A stretch of DNA of 64,000 nt from Epiperipatus broadwayi (Eukaryota > Onychophora > Udeonychophora > Euonychophora > Peripatidae), in contig JAQFVV010012512.1 in assembly GCA_028023455.1 (NCBI GenBank), positions 2,327,935-2,391,934 of the forward strand, written 5' to 3'. The position numbers were made by a program, and so were the translations under genes. Positions 24,989 through 37,135 of the stretch are shown here, piece by piece. The notes under the pieces were generated by a model that had not been told where the DNA came from, did no database searches, and worked only from the letters and a program-made list of their open reading frames with translations. The stretch's first letter is position 1; each line of letters opens with the position of its first letter.

Positions 24989-25064
24989 AAAATACTATAG
25001 TTTAATTGATAAGTGTCAAATGTGCTCTCACAACTTTAACAAAAATCACTTATTGTGTAAGAGA

Positions 25065-25125
25065 TTGTGGGTTGAGCTAACTGATTGGTGCTGGTTCAGC
25101 ACAAAATGTGCATCTTGGGGGATCA
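25065..25125 (+). ncRNA. Decayed type I hammerhead ribozyme, family 1 (copy 3)
   Basis: CTGATTG at 25,081-25,087 replaces CTGATGA, so G8 and A9 are changed. Stem II GTGCTG/CAGCAC is perfect with loop GTT. AAA replaces GAA. ATG-TG-CAT plus H17=C gives predicted cleavage after 25,114, followed by TTGGGGGATC for stem I. It is probably inactive. Confidence 0.7.
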
Positions 25126-25429
25126 AAAATCTTTTTCACAAGTCTTTGATTATGTTTTCATGATTACATCCTCCCACAAGGTGTTAAAAGTTGAAAGAAA
25201 ACATTCCCTATCTTGTATGAGAGAGAGGTAATGAAAATTACACTACAGAAATATTATGTGTTATTGGATAATCTCTAGTTTAATGAGTGACTAATAAAAA
25301 TTTATTAATATACTTTCAAAAAGTAATTTGCCTTAAAGTTGTGAGGGCTGCACATTTAACACATCAATTAAACTGTAGTACTTTGCTACCAATATATATT
25401 GAACAATGATAACTATATGCATGAGATTG

Positions 25430-25490
25430 TGGTCTGGGCCAAATGATGAGTGCTGGTTCAGCATGAAATGTGCATCTTGGGGATCAGAGA
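25430..25490 (+). ncRNA. Type I hammerhead ribozyme, family 1 (copy 4)
   Basis: ATGATGA at 25,443-25,449 differs from the core only in C3. Stem II is GTGCTG/CAGCAT with loop GTT (last pair a wobble). GAA at 25,465-25,467 is intact. Stem III ATG-TG-CAT with H17=C predicts cleavage after 25,476. Stem I has inner pairs CCAA/TTGG and outer pairs GGTC/GATC around an asymmetric internal loop, as natural hammerheads have for loop contacts. The C3 change should abolish activity. Confidence 0.8.
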
Positions 25491-25680
25491 TTTTTTTCAC
25501 ATGTCTTTGATCAGATGTCTACGATTACATCTTTACACAAGGTGTTCAAAGTGAGTAAAAAAACATTCTCTACCTTTAGTGAGGGTGGTGTAATAAAAAT
25601 TGCACTACAAAAATATTACTCATTATAGGATAATGTCTAATCTAATATGTAACTAATAAAAAATATTAATAAAGGATGAT

Positions 25681-28394
25681 GGATTGTGACTCAATACTGT
25701 CACTTCAGTGCTCAAATTTTAAAGAAAACTTCTTAGAGCATTACATTTTTTGATCATTTATTTTACTTTTTTTATAATAAATATATAATTTAGAAGGGAT
25801 TTGAATTCAATCTTTCAAGCTCCCTATCTATTATTTTAACGAATGTTTGCTACGGTATTAATGTATATTATTAAATGCAGTTAAGTCAACATTAACTTCT
25901 GCTGATCATACAAATGATGTTGTCAAAGGCATATTTATTAATATAATGAAGAAGTACATTCACTTCGTTACACATTTTACTTTTATCACCAAACATTCAT
26001 CAGAAAAGTTTATAAACTTTTCTAATGAAATAAATCATTACTTATTATAACCCAAACCAGGCAATTTTAATTGGGTCATTTACGCTTTAAGCTAGAGTTC
26101 ATGTTCTTATTATTTATTCCAAGGTGAGAAAGATTTTAATCTCAGATGTATTTAAGGAATTACCCATCACTTCCCCCACCCCCTCCATTTATTCAATAAT
26201 AACTTTATATATATGTAATCATTCTTTTGTTTGCAATATGTAATTATAAGACAAAAAGCCTACGGCTTCTCAGAGTAGCTAATTTATTTTATATTATAAA
26301 AGTACTTTGATTTATAATTAATGATTAAAATAATACGTTTGGGAATATAAGCGCGTAAAATTACAATATTAATTATTATTTTGATGTTTTCATCATAATA
26401 CGTGTAGTTGGATTTAGTCTGTTGCGCGCGCGCGTGAGTATAAACCTAGAATCACTTACTAATGTCGTTTAACGTCTAAAACGAAATAATGTTTACTTTT
26501 TTTTATCAAAACTAAACTTGTTTAGTAATGAAGAATTTTTTTTTTTTTTGATGTTGTTATTACAAAACTAAAAAAGAGTGGGTTGATAATACGGAAAAGT
26601 TTCATTAATGTTAGATTATTCTGAAAGGAAATAAAATATTGAAATATTCATTTGACTTTAAAATGAAGTAAAATATTCAAATACGGAAGTTGCCTATATT
26701 CGACTTGTTTGCACTCCAGGAATTATTAAAACTAATTGTTAAAAATATTGTTTGATTTTATTTAACAGAGCCTTATGTTTATTTACTTTTACTGTTTATT
26801 TCTTTAACAAACAATAACAGACATATTTTATAACTTTGATAATGAAATCCTTTAATTTGTAAACTATTATTTACCAGTGTAAGTATAACGAGAAAAACGA
26901 TTCCTTCACCCACTACCCTCTCTCAAATAATGCCAGCGCTATGTAACTCATTTCTTTTTATAAACTTTTGATATATATATATAATTAATTACCGATTTGA
27001 AACCCACTACGTAATTTAGTGTCCGATGAAGTGGCAGAATAAATCGCCGCTCAGTTACGTCACTTCCTAGACTTGAATAACGCCCGAGCAATACATTTTT
27101 CGATTATTGTTTTACGATTACTTATTAATATAATATCTGCAACTAAAATATGTCCTCTTATATATTAAACTATAAACAGATAAACAGATTTTATGATGAA
27201 AAAGTTTTTTACTAGATTGAACTAGGATAAAATTATTTTAAAATGTTTTTTCCAATGAAAAATTAAACATATTTTAGATAACTCCATCTCCAGAACAAAT
27301 TTGTTATCAGTTGATAATTCAACATCTAAAAATGCCACTTCCTTAATAGATCCAGTTAAACAACATGTTTTGATTTCCCACTATTGAATAAAAATCTTGC
27401 GAAAGAATTTCGTCTTCATTTCCTGATTTTATAAACGCAACTTAAACTATCAAATTTAGAAGACTAAGAAAAATTTGTCACAGACTTCATGAATACATTA
27501 AATGACTTCAAATAGATCAGTTTACTTTTAGAAATCTATTTCCTTTTTAAATCCTAACAATATTATTTCATGGAATTGTAAATATTTGTAATAAATTCGT
27601 TTATCCACATCTCGCCACCTGCTGTGGTACATAGGTAAAAATAAAATAACCTTCTTAGATTACAGCAAGACAACTGCACAGATTCTCCCAAGAAACAAGA
27701 AGAGAAAACGTACTTAGTAGATCTTTCAATTATTAGTGATGAGAATTTGAAAGTTACTAAATTCTTCTTTACTCTCTAGTTATACATAATGAAGCAGTCG
27801 GATCTGAGTTCGATCCTAGCTTCATGTTATTTACCCTAATACTAACCTTAAATTTCCGATGCAATGGGGCTTTATACGTTCAATCCACGCTAATTTCCAT
27901 AATGAATAACTTATTTCAAATGCGTAGCAAAATTAATTAGTTTAGTTTAAAATTGATCAATTCTCTAAATAAATTCATGATAAAATATTCATGAATTTAT
28001 ATATATTAAATTGCGTGGATTGTGCGTATATATATTTGTAAATATTAAATATATATAATTGTTCGAAAGTTTCATTGCATCGGGAATACTTGTTTTTTTT
28101 CACCTTTAAATAATTTGTAAAGTTTCGGTGATTAAAAGCTACATTCCTTCGATAAGCTTTAAAATTCTTAAAAACAATAGTAAAGCTTTATGAATTGGAA
28201 AAAGATAAGGATTCATTTTTCTAATTAAATCATTTTCAGATTTTAAGAATTCATTTTCAATTAGAGAAGAAATTCAAGCTAATTAGTTTGAAAGCCTTAT
28301 CGAGGGTTATCGAGGGAATGTATTTGAAAACAACTAATTATAAAAAAACACATTGATAATAAAATGAGCGCTAGCCGGAGGCATCAGTGAACAG
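25681..28394. other. Noncoding DNA, turning less A+T-rich after about 26.4 kb
   Basis: A TTGCGCGCGCGCG run (CpG-rich) lies at about 26,422-26,434. A B-box-like GAGTTCGATCCTAGC lies at 27,807-27,821. CpG dinucleotides are commoner here than elsewhere in the window. I find no exon or RNA gene that I can support. Confidence 0.45.
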
Positions 28395-28470
28395 TATATA
28401 TAGCCCTGAAAAGTCAGGAAAAAAAAGCTAGCTTTGTTGTAGAGTAGTGCAGTGAACTCTGTGCGTATAA
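28395..28470 (+). promoter_or_regulatory. Core-promoter-like TATA box with downstream start region
   Basis: TATATATAG at 28,395-28,403 follows a G+C-richer patch (GCGCTAGCCGGAGGC at 28,367-28,381). About 30 bp downstream lies GTTGTAGAGTAGTGCAGTGAAC, a plausible start site. No intact reading frame follows: the ATG at 28,487 meets a stop after three codons. The next 200 bp has coding-like texture but repeated stops. It may drive a noncoding RNA, a pseudogene or an old retroelement. Confidence is low because A+T-rich DNA produces TATA boxes by chance. Confidence 0.3.
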
Positions 28471-30235
28471 AAATTGTATTTCATCATGATAGAGGGCTAG
28501 AACATCAGGAATCTGGCTATGGTTCCTAAAGTCCCGAGAAATCTTCAATGGAGCTGCTGAACCTTTTTCCGGACCGATCATTCTGCTAAAATTATGAAAG
28601 CTACTAAAATACTGTTCCAGTAGTCAACCAATGATGCCTACGTTTTCAACAACTTGGAGGTGTAACTTAAGGACCAGCGGAAGGGGTAATATATTTCTAT
28701 AATGAACGTTAAACTTTCTGGCCAGTTCGAACTTTATTTTACACTCCTCCTATTTAAGAGCTCTTTATTATTTAATGTAAAAATCTTTATAAAATGCTAC
28801 TATAAATTTATATTGTAATTCTTTCAATCTCTAGTCTTTAAACTTTTTCTTTTCTTACCTGGCGGTTCGTTTAACATATTATATATATGTATTTATCGTG
28901 TGATTTATTAATGCTATTTAAAAATTATATGCCAATAATCTTTCAACTCGATGAGCTCCTCTGTTCTATTTGCCTCATGCAAATATTATAATATTAATTT
29001 CAAATAGTAATTCTCGCCCATTAGAACTAAATTTGAAAGTTCTATTAATCATCGAGTCAAAAGAAAATATTACATGTTTATTATTTTTATAATTGGCTAA
29101 TAATAAACTATTAGCTCCGTTTTTCACCTATGTCCCCAGCTCCTAAGTTACAAGTGTTTATATATATTCATATAATGTTAAAATGGTATTTTCTTGCTTC
29201 ACTAATGTTGATTTATTAATTCAAATATAATGTTAAATGTTTTTATTGCAAAAAGGGCCGATAAAGGGTTAAATAGATTTTAATTCAACTTTTGTTGTTA
29301 TTTTGTATTAAGATTCAGGAAGAGCATGATATTAGGGCATAATTAATATAGTTTATAAATGTTTTAAAATAGTTCGATAAAAGCTCGTTTGACTTTAATT
29401 AACTGGTCAAGTCATCACATAGAGCATTCTACATGGGTTTTATTTTTCAACGATGACTATCAAGTCATCATCATCGAACGTTGCTGACGCAGGGCAATCT
29501 TCCACTCCGATAGGCTGGTCGGTGATCATATTCTCTTATTTAAATTTCTCAAGGAAGAAAGTACTTCCTTTCCTATTCATTAGTCAAAGGGCGTAAGACT
29601 TGTTAGATGCAAGCCTCCATAGGACTTCGATCATCGACTAGCGATCGTATTTCAATTTTACTCTCTGCCTCGTAAGCCGCCAGTACCGTTGCATTTTTGT
29701 TCCGGTAAAACCCGCTCCATGCTCGTAATTCGTGATGAAGTGATTTAAATTAAAGTCGAACCAATTCTCAAATATATTTAGTTTAAATCAGTTTTCAAAT
29801 CAAGATTAAAGTTATGCCTTAAAATACGTTTTACTCTTCATGAATAGATTTCCGAATGTGAAAATAAATCTCACATTCCACCGTAATAAAATTAGAACAA
29901 TCATTTCCGTTCTTAATGAATACCTTTATCTGCCTTTATATTTCTTGTTGGAGGCATAGACATAGAATCCCATGTTGTGTAATACTTGTTGGCATATGAT
30001 AAGGACCGCCACTCTTATTATATTTATCAATTCTTTTAAAGACTAGAGGTAATTAATGCATTCTATATTTTGATTGAAACAAAACAAATTATTCTTATTA
30101 AATATTTTCTAACATACTTGGTTTCTTAGTTCATCATTCTTTTTATAATTATTTAAATGTTAATACTCGCTGTCTGTGTTAGCAACCCGAACATACATAT
30201 GATTCGATTTAAAAAGTATTCAAAGTTACTTAATT
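28471..30235. other. Unique, comparatively G+C-rich noncoding block
   Basis: Segments such as 28,500-28,690 and 29,440-29,740 have mixed base use and many CpGs, unlike the repeat-derived sequence. No frame stays open and I recognise no domain. It could hold untranslated exons, a noncoding RNA or a regulatory region. Confidence 0.35.
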
Positions 30236-30425
30236 ATTAGATATTCGTGTCAGTTCAAGGGTCTCTAGTCCTCACCAACCGTTGAGCTAGTTCTTGGCGC
30301 ATAGCACTGTGCCGTCGATTTCTGCTATCTGAGCTGTTGAGTTGGGTTTGAATTCAGTTTTAGAACAGCTGAGTTTGAATCCGATTTGACATGCGATGGT
30401 GGTGGGTTTCGACCGGTACAATATA
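30236..30425 (+). repeat. Possible tRNA-derived SINE remnant
   Basis: A-box-like GTTGAGCTAGTTCTTGGCGC and two B-box-like pieces (GGGTTTGAATTCAG, GAGTTTGAATCCGA) are seen. It may be a rearranged SINE. There is no second copy in the window to confirm it. Confidence 0.35.
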
Positions 30426-31089
30426 TACTCATTTATCAATAGATATGGTATGCTTAGATAGGTTGGTTACAGTTCTCACTACCAGCAAACAATTTTAAGC
30501 CAATTAAAAAACTTTCCATGTTTACTTTGGTTACATTTTCTTATAGTATATGACATATATTAGTATTGCATTGTGATAATTTTTATTTAGTAGTGTATAT
30601 CAATATTAGTCCCTCAAAGCCAACATTAATTTATTTTATATAATAATGGGGTGGGGGGGGATTTGCTATTCTTTGGAAGCTATTATGTAAACTTAATAAG
30701 TCAGTAGATATGAAAAGAAAGTTTATACAGATTTTAAATCCACTGATCCATCCATCCATCACATTAAATTCAAAGATACTAAAACTGCCCATAGAACTTT
30801 ATTTGAATTTGCCATCTAATAGCTATTACTTTTACATTTGAGAAAGAAAAAAGTCATCATTGCTAACAATTAACTTACTGCTGTCCACCCACCAATAACA
30901 ATTAGATAAACACTCAAAACAGATAAAAACCAAAACTGAACAGAAATCATTTTAAAATATATGCAAAAGCAAATAATAAATAATTAGTAATAATCATTAC
31001 GTGTTTATCAAAAAGTTGATAACGTAAAAGTTGGGAGTTGAGTAAATTGACGCTTGAAAATAAAAATGAGTCAATTTGTTCTACATAAA
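30426..31089. other. A+T-rich noncoding DNA
   Basis: A G-rich run lies at 30,647-30,660. Nothing else recognised. Confidence 0.4.
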
Positions 31090-31270
31090 TGATCTTCATG
31101 TAATAAAGATATATATGAGAGATGATGACCTGGCCCAACCGATGAATGCTGGTTCAGCACAAAATGCATCTTGTAGATCATTTGTCTTTTATTATATCTT
31201 TATTTGTATGAAATTAGTTATGAAATAAAAAAAATGGAGAAATATGGAAGTTGCTATCTATAAAAAATCA
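31090..31270 (+). mobile_element. Family 1 hammerhead repeat unit (copy 5), partial
   Basis: GATATATATGAGAGATGATG leads to the ribozyme, then GATCATTTGTCTTTTATTATATC and TGGAGAAATATGGAAGTTGC. It is closest to copy 1 at 6.3 kb (GGTCATTTGTCTTTTATTGTATATC, TGGAAATGTGGAGGTT). The unit body beyond about 31,270 is not recognisable. Confidence 0.7.
31118..31182 (+). ncRNA. Decayed type I hammerhead ribozyme, family 1 (copy 5)
   Basis: CCGATGA at 31,139-31,145 has U4 changed to C. Stem II is ATGCTG/CAGCAC with loop GTT. AAA replaces GAA, and ATGCATC carries the predicted site. Two core positions are altered, so activity is unlikely. The same short ATGCATC stem III occurs in copy 1, marking a subfamily. 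Confidence 0.65.
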
Positions 31271-34200
31271 ACTTGTCATACAAAAAAATCAAGAATTAAT
31301 CAAAGCATTGAGCAATCAATTTAACTAGAATTGTATGTGTGTGCTGATGCGTGTATGTGTAGATTTAATTATGAGTTTTAATTAAAGGGTTAATTATTGA
31401 CTAGTAATTATCATGTGTTATCTCGTTGGAAAGCTCCTTTAAAGAAAAATTAATTTGTTTCAATAATTAATTCATAGCGGACAGTTTTCATTTAAGATTC
31501 TGGGTTTGAAGTTAGGTTGCTATGCATTTTTTTTTTGTATTAAAAAAAGTTTTTCTATCATTTTATTCTTTCAGGGGAATTTCCATGAGCCAGAAAATAC
31601 CAAAGAAAATCATGTGATATTTGGGAAGTGGGAATGTATAATTTTAGAAAAAACAATAGGTAATCAACCAAATAAAATACAGACATAAATGGTTTGGCAG
31701 ATCAATCATTCAGGAAGGGAAGGAATGGATCCAGACAGTATAAAAGGTTAATCCATCCTTTAGGGTGGCTAGTCATCATTGGTTATCTAGAGAAACCTTG
31801 TCGGGTTCAATAAGCAATTTTTCAGTACAAAAATTGTAAGCCTTATATTACTTTTTCTGGTTTTCTGTTCCTGAATGAGAAACTTTGTCAAATTTTATAA
31901 TATTGCTACAAAATGAGTTGTGAATAAATTTCTATATTAGGCACATCCTTTCTTCTCCAAAAGTTGACCAACTTCATGATTATTTTTTCATCCAAATGTA
32001 CCCAATTTATCAGTGATCAGCAAGTAATGAAGCTTAAACAGCAGAAGGAATGTTGTTCAGGAAAAATCAATGAAACACTGTGTTCTGTGAATAATTATTG
32101 CAAATTTAATTTTATTAAATTTAAAAGAGTTAGCTATTTGTATTATTCAAAATTTTGAGAGAAAATAATTCTGATTTCTTAAAAATAAGGTGGAACTGAA
32201 TGCTAAAATCCCATATGAAATATTTAATCATCGTAAATGGAATGGGAAAAACATTGGTAACTGGACTTCCTAAAGTGAAGCTAATTTGATTCATTATACA
32301 TGTCAAAACTTAAAAGCTGGTTATCTTCAACTATGGAAATGCAAGTAATGCCAAGAATCCTAATGGATTAAGGATTATAACTAAAAATGAAAATGTAGTA
32401 CATCCCATTTTAAGGATATAAAAGTGATTCCTTCAATAAAGGCCTCGGAAGAATAATTTGCAACTAAAATGAAGAACTCAAAACAGAAATGATAAGTCCC
32501 AAAGAGTGCTTCAATGAAATGGACCAGAATTTCTCAAGGAATTATCTATTGTGATATGTGTGCACACAGAACAAAATCAAATAATACAAACCAAAATTTA
32601 AAGTAGGAATCTGCATTAAAGATTGGAAAGATCGAAAGGATGATCTGGGAGGACTGTATGAGTATGATTTTATTACATGTTATTAGTTTCTAATATTTAA
32701 TCTAAAAAAAAAAATTCATCATATATATCAATTTAAAGTTAATCTATGTTATGCATTTCTTTTGAATAGATAAGTTAATATCAAATAATTTGATATGTGC
32801 CTTATTTGTAATTTTACATTTTTTTTATGAAGGGAGTGAGAGATATTGTTAAATTAAATGTTTTGAATCAGATCAGGTATTATTATCAAATGCTTAGGCT
32901 TATTGATATGTTTTATAAAGGTTGGGTGAAAGTTGTGATAAAACATCATAATTGTGTGATAAAAGTATAGAAAGATGGTTTTAAAAGTTAATACTCATTT
33001 CTTCTTATTATTATTATTGTAAAGTTAAAGTGAGTTAGATATAAGCTAATTAAGTCTTGAAAAAAAATTGTTAGCTTATGTTTTAGTATACTATTTCGTG
33101 AGAGTATATGTGAAATTTTTACTTGTACAAATTGGTGTTAGACCCTTGTACATGTGGATGGACAAAGAATCCCCACCAAACTAGTGTAGGCATAGTTTAT
33201 CTGGCTCACTAAGATGTTGATTCTATTTTTATAAAGTATTTAAGTGCAGTTGAGGAGTTTCCCACAAGGTTGTTTTCTACATTGTGAGATGATTTTTTAT
33301 TGATGGCGAGAGGATGTTAGGTATACCCAGATCTTTCTGTATGACTATTGAGAAATCCTAGCATACCTCAACCTTAGTAAAGGTATTTTTTATTTGAGTC
33401 CTGCCTACCCTTATATTAATATTGACATTCCTTACAGGGGTGTGAAATTCAAATACAGTAAAGTATTAATTTAAATGTTGGTTACAGGGTTGTAAAATTG
33501 ATTTGATGTCAGGATGAGTGCGAATAGTATATATGTGATTATTATACTGAAACATTGCTTTATTTAAATGTTTTAATGAATTAATAAGAGCCAATAATAA
33601 TAACAAAGTCAAACATTAAACTTAAGAGTTAATAAGACCTGAGAATGTAGTAACTGGAGCGTATATAGAATTATCTAGAAAGTATATTCACAGCCAGTTG
33701 AGAACTTCGCTGGAATGGTAAGATCGCTGAAATATTATTATTATTATTGTAAGAACATTGATATAGATTGTATGCATGTATGATAATGATTAAGCTAAGT
33801 ACTGATTTCTTAACACTTAAAAGGTAACTTGATTGCGAGAAGGTAAGCAATACTTAACATATCTCCTTTGTAAAGCATAAGAAGAAGACATATTGGGTTA
33901 AGATAATTAATGGGAAATTATTAAATTTTATTATCAGAAGAATTATCTATAGAATTAATAGGGGTAATTAGAAAATAAATCAGTAATTGAAAGCGTTAAG
34001 AATTGGAAAGAAATTTAATATTCACTATGTTTTAATTTTAAAAAAAGGAAAAAAATGAAGGTAAATATTATCGTTCTATATCGGTTTTATTATTAGTACT
34101 CAATGGCAATTGTGATCCCCTAGTGAGTAAGAATTAAATAAGAATGTATTCTATAACATCGCAAAACAAAATTAGCAGTTTATTTAGAAATTTTTTTTTT

Positions 34201-35555
34201 TATCATATGGTTGAAGAACTGGGAAAAGCCATGGGAATTATGTAAATAATGTAAATATTATTGTATTGATTTATATTTGATAAAAATCATTATTTTTAGA
34301 ATAAGATCTTGTGTAAGTCTCAGTGAGTATGTTTAAAGTATAGATTATGAATTGCAGCATAGTTATTGGGTGATAGTGAATGCAGTGGGTGGGCATAAAA
34401 TCCTTTCCCCATCCACTGTATTCAAACACCTTCCTAGGTAAACTTCTTGGGGATTTTTATTTAGTTATTAAAGTGTATAATATGTTATTTCCACAATTTA
34501 ATGTAACCTTAATTAGAGCTTTAGTGTAAGTGGACATTGGCTATGTTAAAGTCAGCCAATCATGGGAAGAGTGTTTATCACCAATAATCCATAGCAGCTT
34601 GTTTCATTTCCAGACCTTATTGTTTTTAAACCCTGAGAATAAATTATCATAGAAGATAAATGAGATAGTATAATGAAAAATTGAGACTAAAAGAGAAAGT
34701 AGTAAAAGGGACTTATGAATGTTAGGGTGATGGAGGGATGGATGAGGAAGGTGGAGATGGGCGTGAAACTATTTATAATCTAAAATAAAATTTTAATTAT
34801 GGCTTTAATGGTAATGGATGGGGAGTGTGCTGAGAATATAAATTGTAATGGCACTGGAGCTTAATGTTTCTTATCTTTAATAAATATTAATTTTCAAGAG
34901 TATTATTATTATTATTTTTTACTGCACTCTCAGTGTTTTCTCTGTTTATTGATTATTTATTAATCCTTTGTTAGATATTGTTATTAAAAATTACTAAATA
35001 AATTATTGAAATAAGGTTTAGCCTAAATATTTTCATTGAAGTTGCAATTTGGCAACCTGACAAATATTCTTTTTAATATTCTATCCCAGCACCATCAATC
35101 CTGAGGCAGGAAGTGTGAGAAGTGGTGTGGTGGTGTAAACAACATTGTATTTTTAAAGGTTAGAAGTGTTGTTTTAGAGAAGATGGCTTTTTAATGATGG
35201 TAATTGTCAGTAGCTGTACTAAAATAAAGGAGTTTGCTATTAACTGAGAGGAGACAGTTTGATTCCTCTTGAAGGCCTTAAAGGAACTGAGCAGGGAAAA
35301 TTCCTAATATCCACTGCATACATTCTTGTCATTGCAGCTGTTATTACTATGTGATTATTCATATAGTATACAAACATGGATGGGCTGCTCACCAACATGC
35401 ATTAGCCAGCATGGAGAGTTTATTGGCTTTTTACCTCTGAGTTTAAGATCAAGAAACACCATGGTCCTTCTCAGTTACCTGACAAGGAAGAATGAATGTT
35501 TGTGTAAATGATAAACATTTTCCCAATATATACAATTATGACAGATAAAAATAAA
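31271..35555. other. A+T-rich noncoding DNA with unidentified decayed segments
   Basis: Parts of 31,570-32,660 and 33,100-33,420 have the mixed texture of decayed coding sequence, but every frame is broken and I cannot name a protein. At 35,048 TTTGGCAACCTGACA resembles an LTR-retrotransposon primer-binding site and AATAAA signals lie upstream (34,881 and 34,998); no paired LTR is visible. Confidence 0.35.
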
Positions 35556-35645
35556 TTATGGCTCTTATTCCCAGGAGGCTGTAAAGTCAACAACTAAGAC
35601 AGTGGTAGGTGGCCAAAGGCGAAGGGTGCTAAGAATCCCCTGATT

Positions 35646-36445
35646 GTGGATTCAGGCTGCCATTTGATGGCAACTTTTTATTTAGGTACTTACAACTGCA
35701 GATCACTTTCAAGTGAAGGAAGATTGCAAGAATTAGAACAAGAACTGTCTTATATTAAAAGGGACATTATTGGACTTTGTGAAATTAGAAGAAAAGTTGA
35801 AGAGACAATTGATTTAAAAAGTGGACATGTACTCTATTATAAAAGTATAAATATTGGAAATACAAGTGGAGTAGGATTCATTATAAATAAAAAGTTGAAG
35901 AACAACATTGTGGCGATTGATTGTATATTGGAAAAAGTGGCAAGATTAGTTATACAAATTAATAGCAGATACCAAATGCAGGTAATTCAGGTTTATGTCT
36001 CAACACATTCTAATATTGATGAAGTTGTATAGATGTACAAAAGGCTTTTGATCAGAGTAAACAACATTTTAAAATTGTTATGGGAGACTTTAATGCTAGA
36101 ATGGGTAAACAAATTAAAGATGAAAGTGTTGTAGGTAATTTTGGTTATGGTAATAGAAATGAGAGAGGCTATAGACTTGTGGAGTTTGCAAAAAAAAAAA
36201 AACTTTATATTATGAATTCTTTTTTTGAGAATAATGTTAAAAGGAAATGGACATGGAAGCATCCAAATGAAGGTACAGAAGAATTGGATTATACTTTGAC
36301 TAACAGAAAATACATATTTCATGATTGTAATGTTCTTAATAAATTTAACACAGGAAGTGATCATCGATTAGTAAGATGTAAGATACGTGTTAATGCAAAA
36401 CTAGAGAGTCAAAAAATTATTAAAAAAAACAATATTTACAGTTGA
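35646..36445 (+). pseudogene. RTE APE-type endonuclease, copy C
   Basis: The first open piece (128 codons from 35,646) holds GTYNCRSL (Asn17) and GLCEIRRK (catalytic Glu46), typical of apurinic-type endonucleases that nick target DNA for reverse transcription. A small deletion near 36,028 breaks the frame. The second piece (from 36,080) holds MGDFNAR, LDYTLTNRK (Asp70) and TGSDHRL (Asp94-His95), the remaining catalytic motifs. All key residues are kept, so the break is probably recent. The frame shifts again near 36,430, in a run of A. Confidence 0.9.
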
Positions 36446-36493
36446 TATTCCTAATCTTCAGAAACATTCTAATGAATTTAAATTAGAACTTAC

Positions 36494-36505
36494 AAATAGG
36501 TTTTA
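36494..36505 (+). repeat. 12-bp target-site duplication, left copy
   Basis: AAATAGGTTTTA, repeated exactly at 37,296-37,307. The two copies bracket the hammerhead dimer and prove an insertion into the LINE. Confidence 0.92.
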
Positions 36506-36866
36506 TAGATGAAATACACAGGCTTATATACACCTGTGTCTATATATTGGATGGATGGTTGAAGAGTTGGAGTGTGGAGTACATTGAAGCCTGTCCATTA
36601 AAATAGGAGGATTTGCTATCTTAATATATATCTGAGCACTTGTAGCTTATATGTGTAGAGATGGTAATCTGGACCAACTGGTGATTGCTGGTTTAGCATG
36701 AAATACGTAATATTGGTGATTATTTATCTTTTCGACATATGTGTGTTCAGGTGTATCAGTGTTATGAGATGGTGTGGAGAGTGGTGGGTCATGTGAAAGT
36801 CTGTGCTCATACCCTGTCTATTACATATATAGACACAGGTATATATAAGCCTGTGTATTTCATCTA
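36506..36866. repeat. 42-bp inverted repeats flanking the first hammerhead unit
   Basis: TAGATGAAATACACAGGC begins the left arm at 36,506-36,547, and GCCTGTGTATTTCATCTA ends the right arm at 36,825-36,866; the remainder matches with about one difference. The second unit lacks them. Confidence 0.88.
36662..36722 (+). ncRNA. Type I hammerhead ribozyme, family 1 (copy 6)
   Basis: CTGGTGA at 36,678-36,684 has A6 changed to G. GAA at 36,700-36,702 is intact. Stem II is TGCT/AGCA. Stem III has two extra bases (ATACGTAATATT) compared with copy 7. Stem I pairs CCAA/TTGG and AATC/GATT are kept. The A6 change makes activity doubtful. Confidence 0.7.
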
Positions 36867-37135
36867 TTACATATTAGAGATGTCTGCCTATCCCTTGTAT
36901 ATGTATTTAGTGGATTATATCCTGTACATGAGGGGTCAGATTGACCTTTAGGTCAACATGGGTGTGACAACAATCTCAGCCTAAGGGTGGCCTTTGAGCA
37001 TTCCATCATCAGATTTTCAATTGGATGGATAGTTGAAGAGTTGGAGTGTGGAGTACATTGAAGCCTGTCCATTAAAGTAGAAGGATTTGCTATCTTAATA
37101 TATATCTGAGCACTTGTAGCATATATGTGTAGAGA

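Larger units (their letters stand above)
24989..25680 (+). mobile_element. Two tandem family 1 hammerhead units (copies 3 and 4)
   Basis: Two ribozyme cores lie in the same orientation with predicted cleavage sites after 25,114 and 25,476, so one full repeat unit is 362 nt. Each core is followed by TTTTTTTCACAnGTCTTTGA, GATTACATC and ACAAGGTGTT. The first full unit ends in AAAGTTGTGAGGGCTGCACATTT, ATCAATTAAACTGTAGTA. The leading 25,000-25,060 stretch is unit-end sequence in inverse. Tandem noncoding units, each with its own hammerhead, are the hallmark of retrozymes; that assignment is inferred. Confidence 0.85.

Noticed and set aside
25984-26030. Minus-strand CTGATGAATGTTTGGTGAT beside a palindrome
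   Set aside because: No GAA follows the presumed stem II and stem III cannot form; only the short AAAAGTTTATAAACTTTT palindrome is real.
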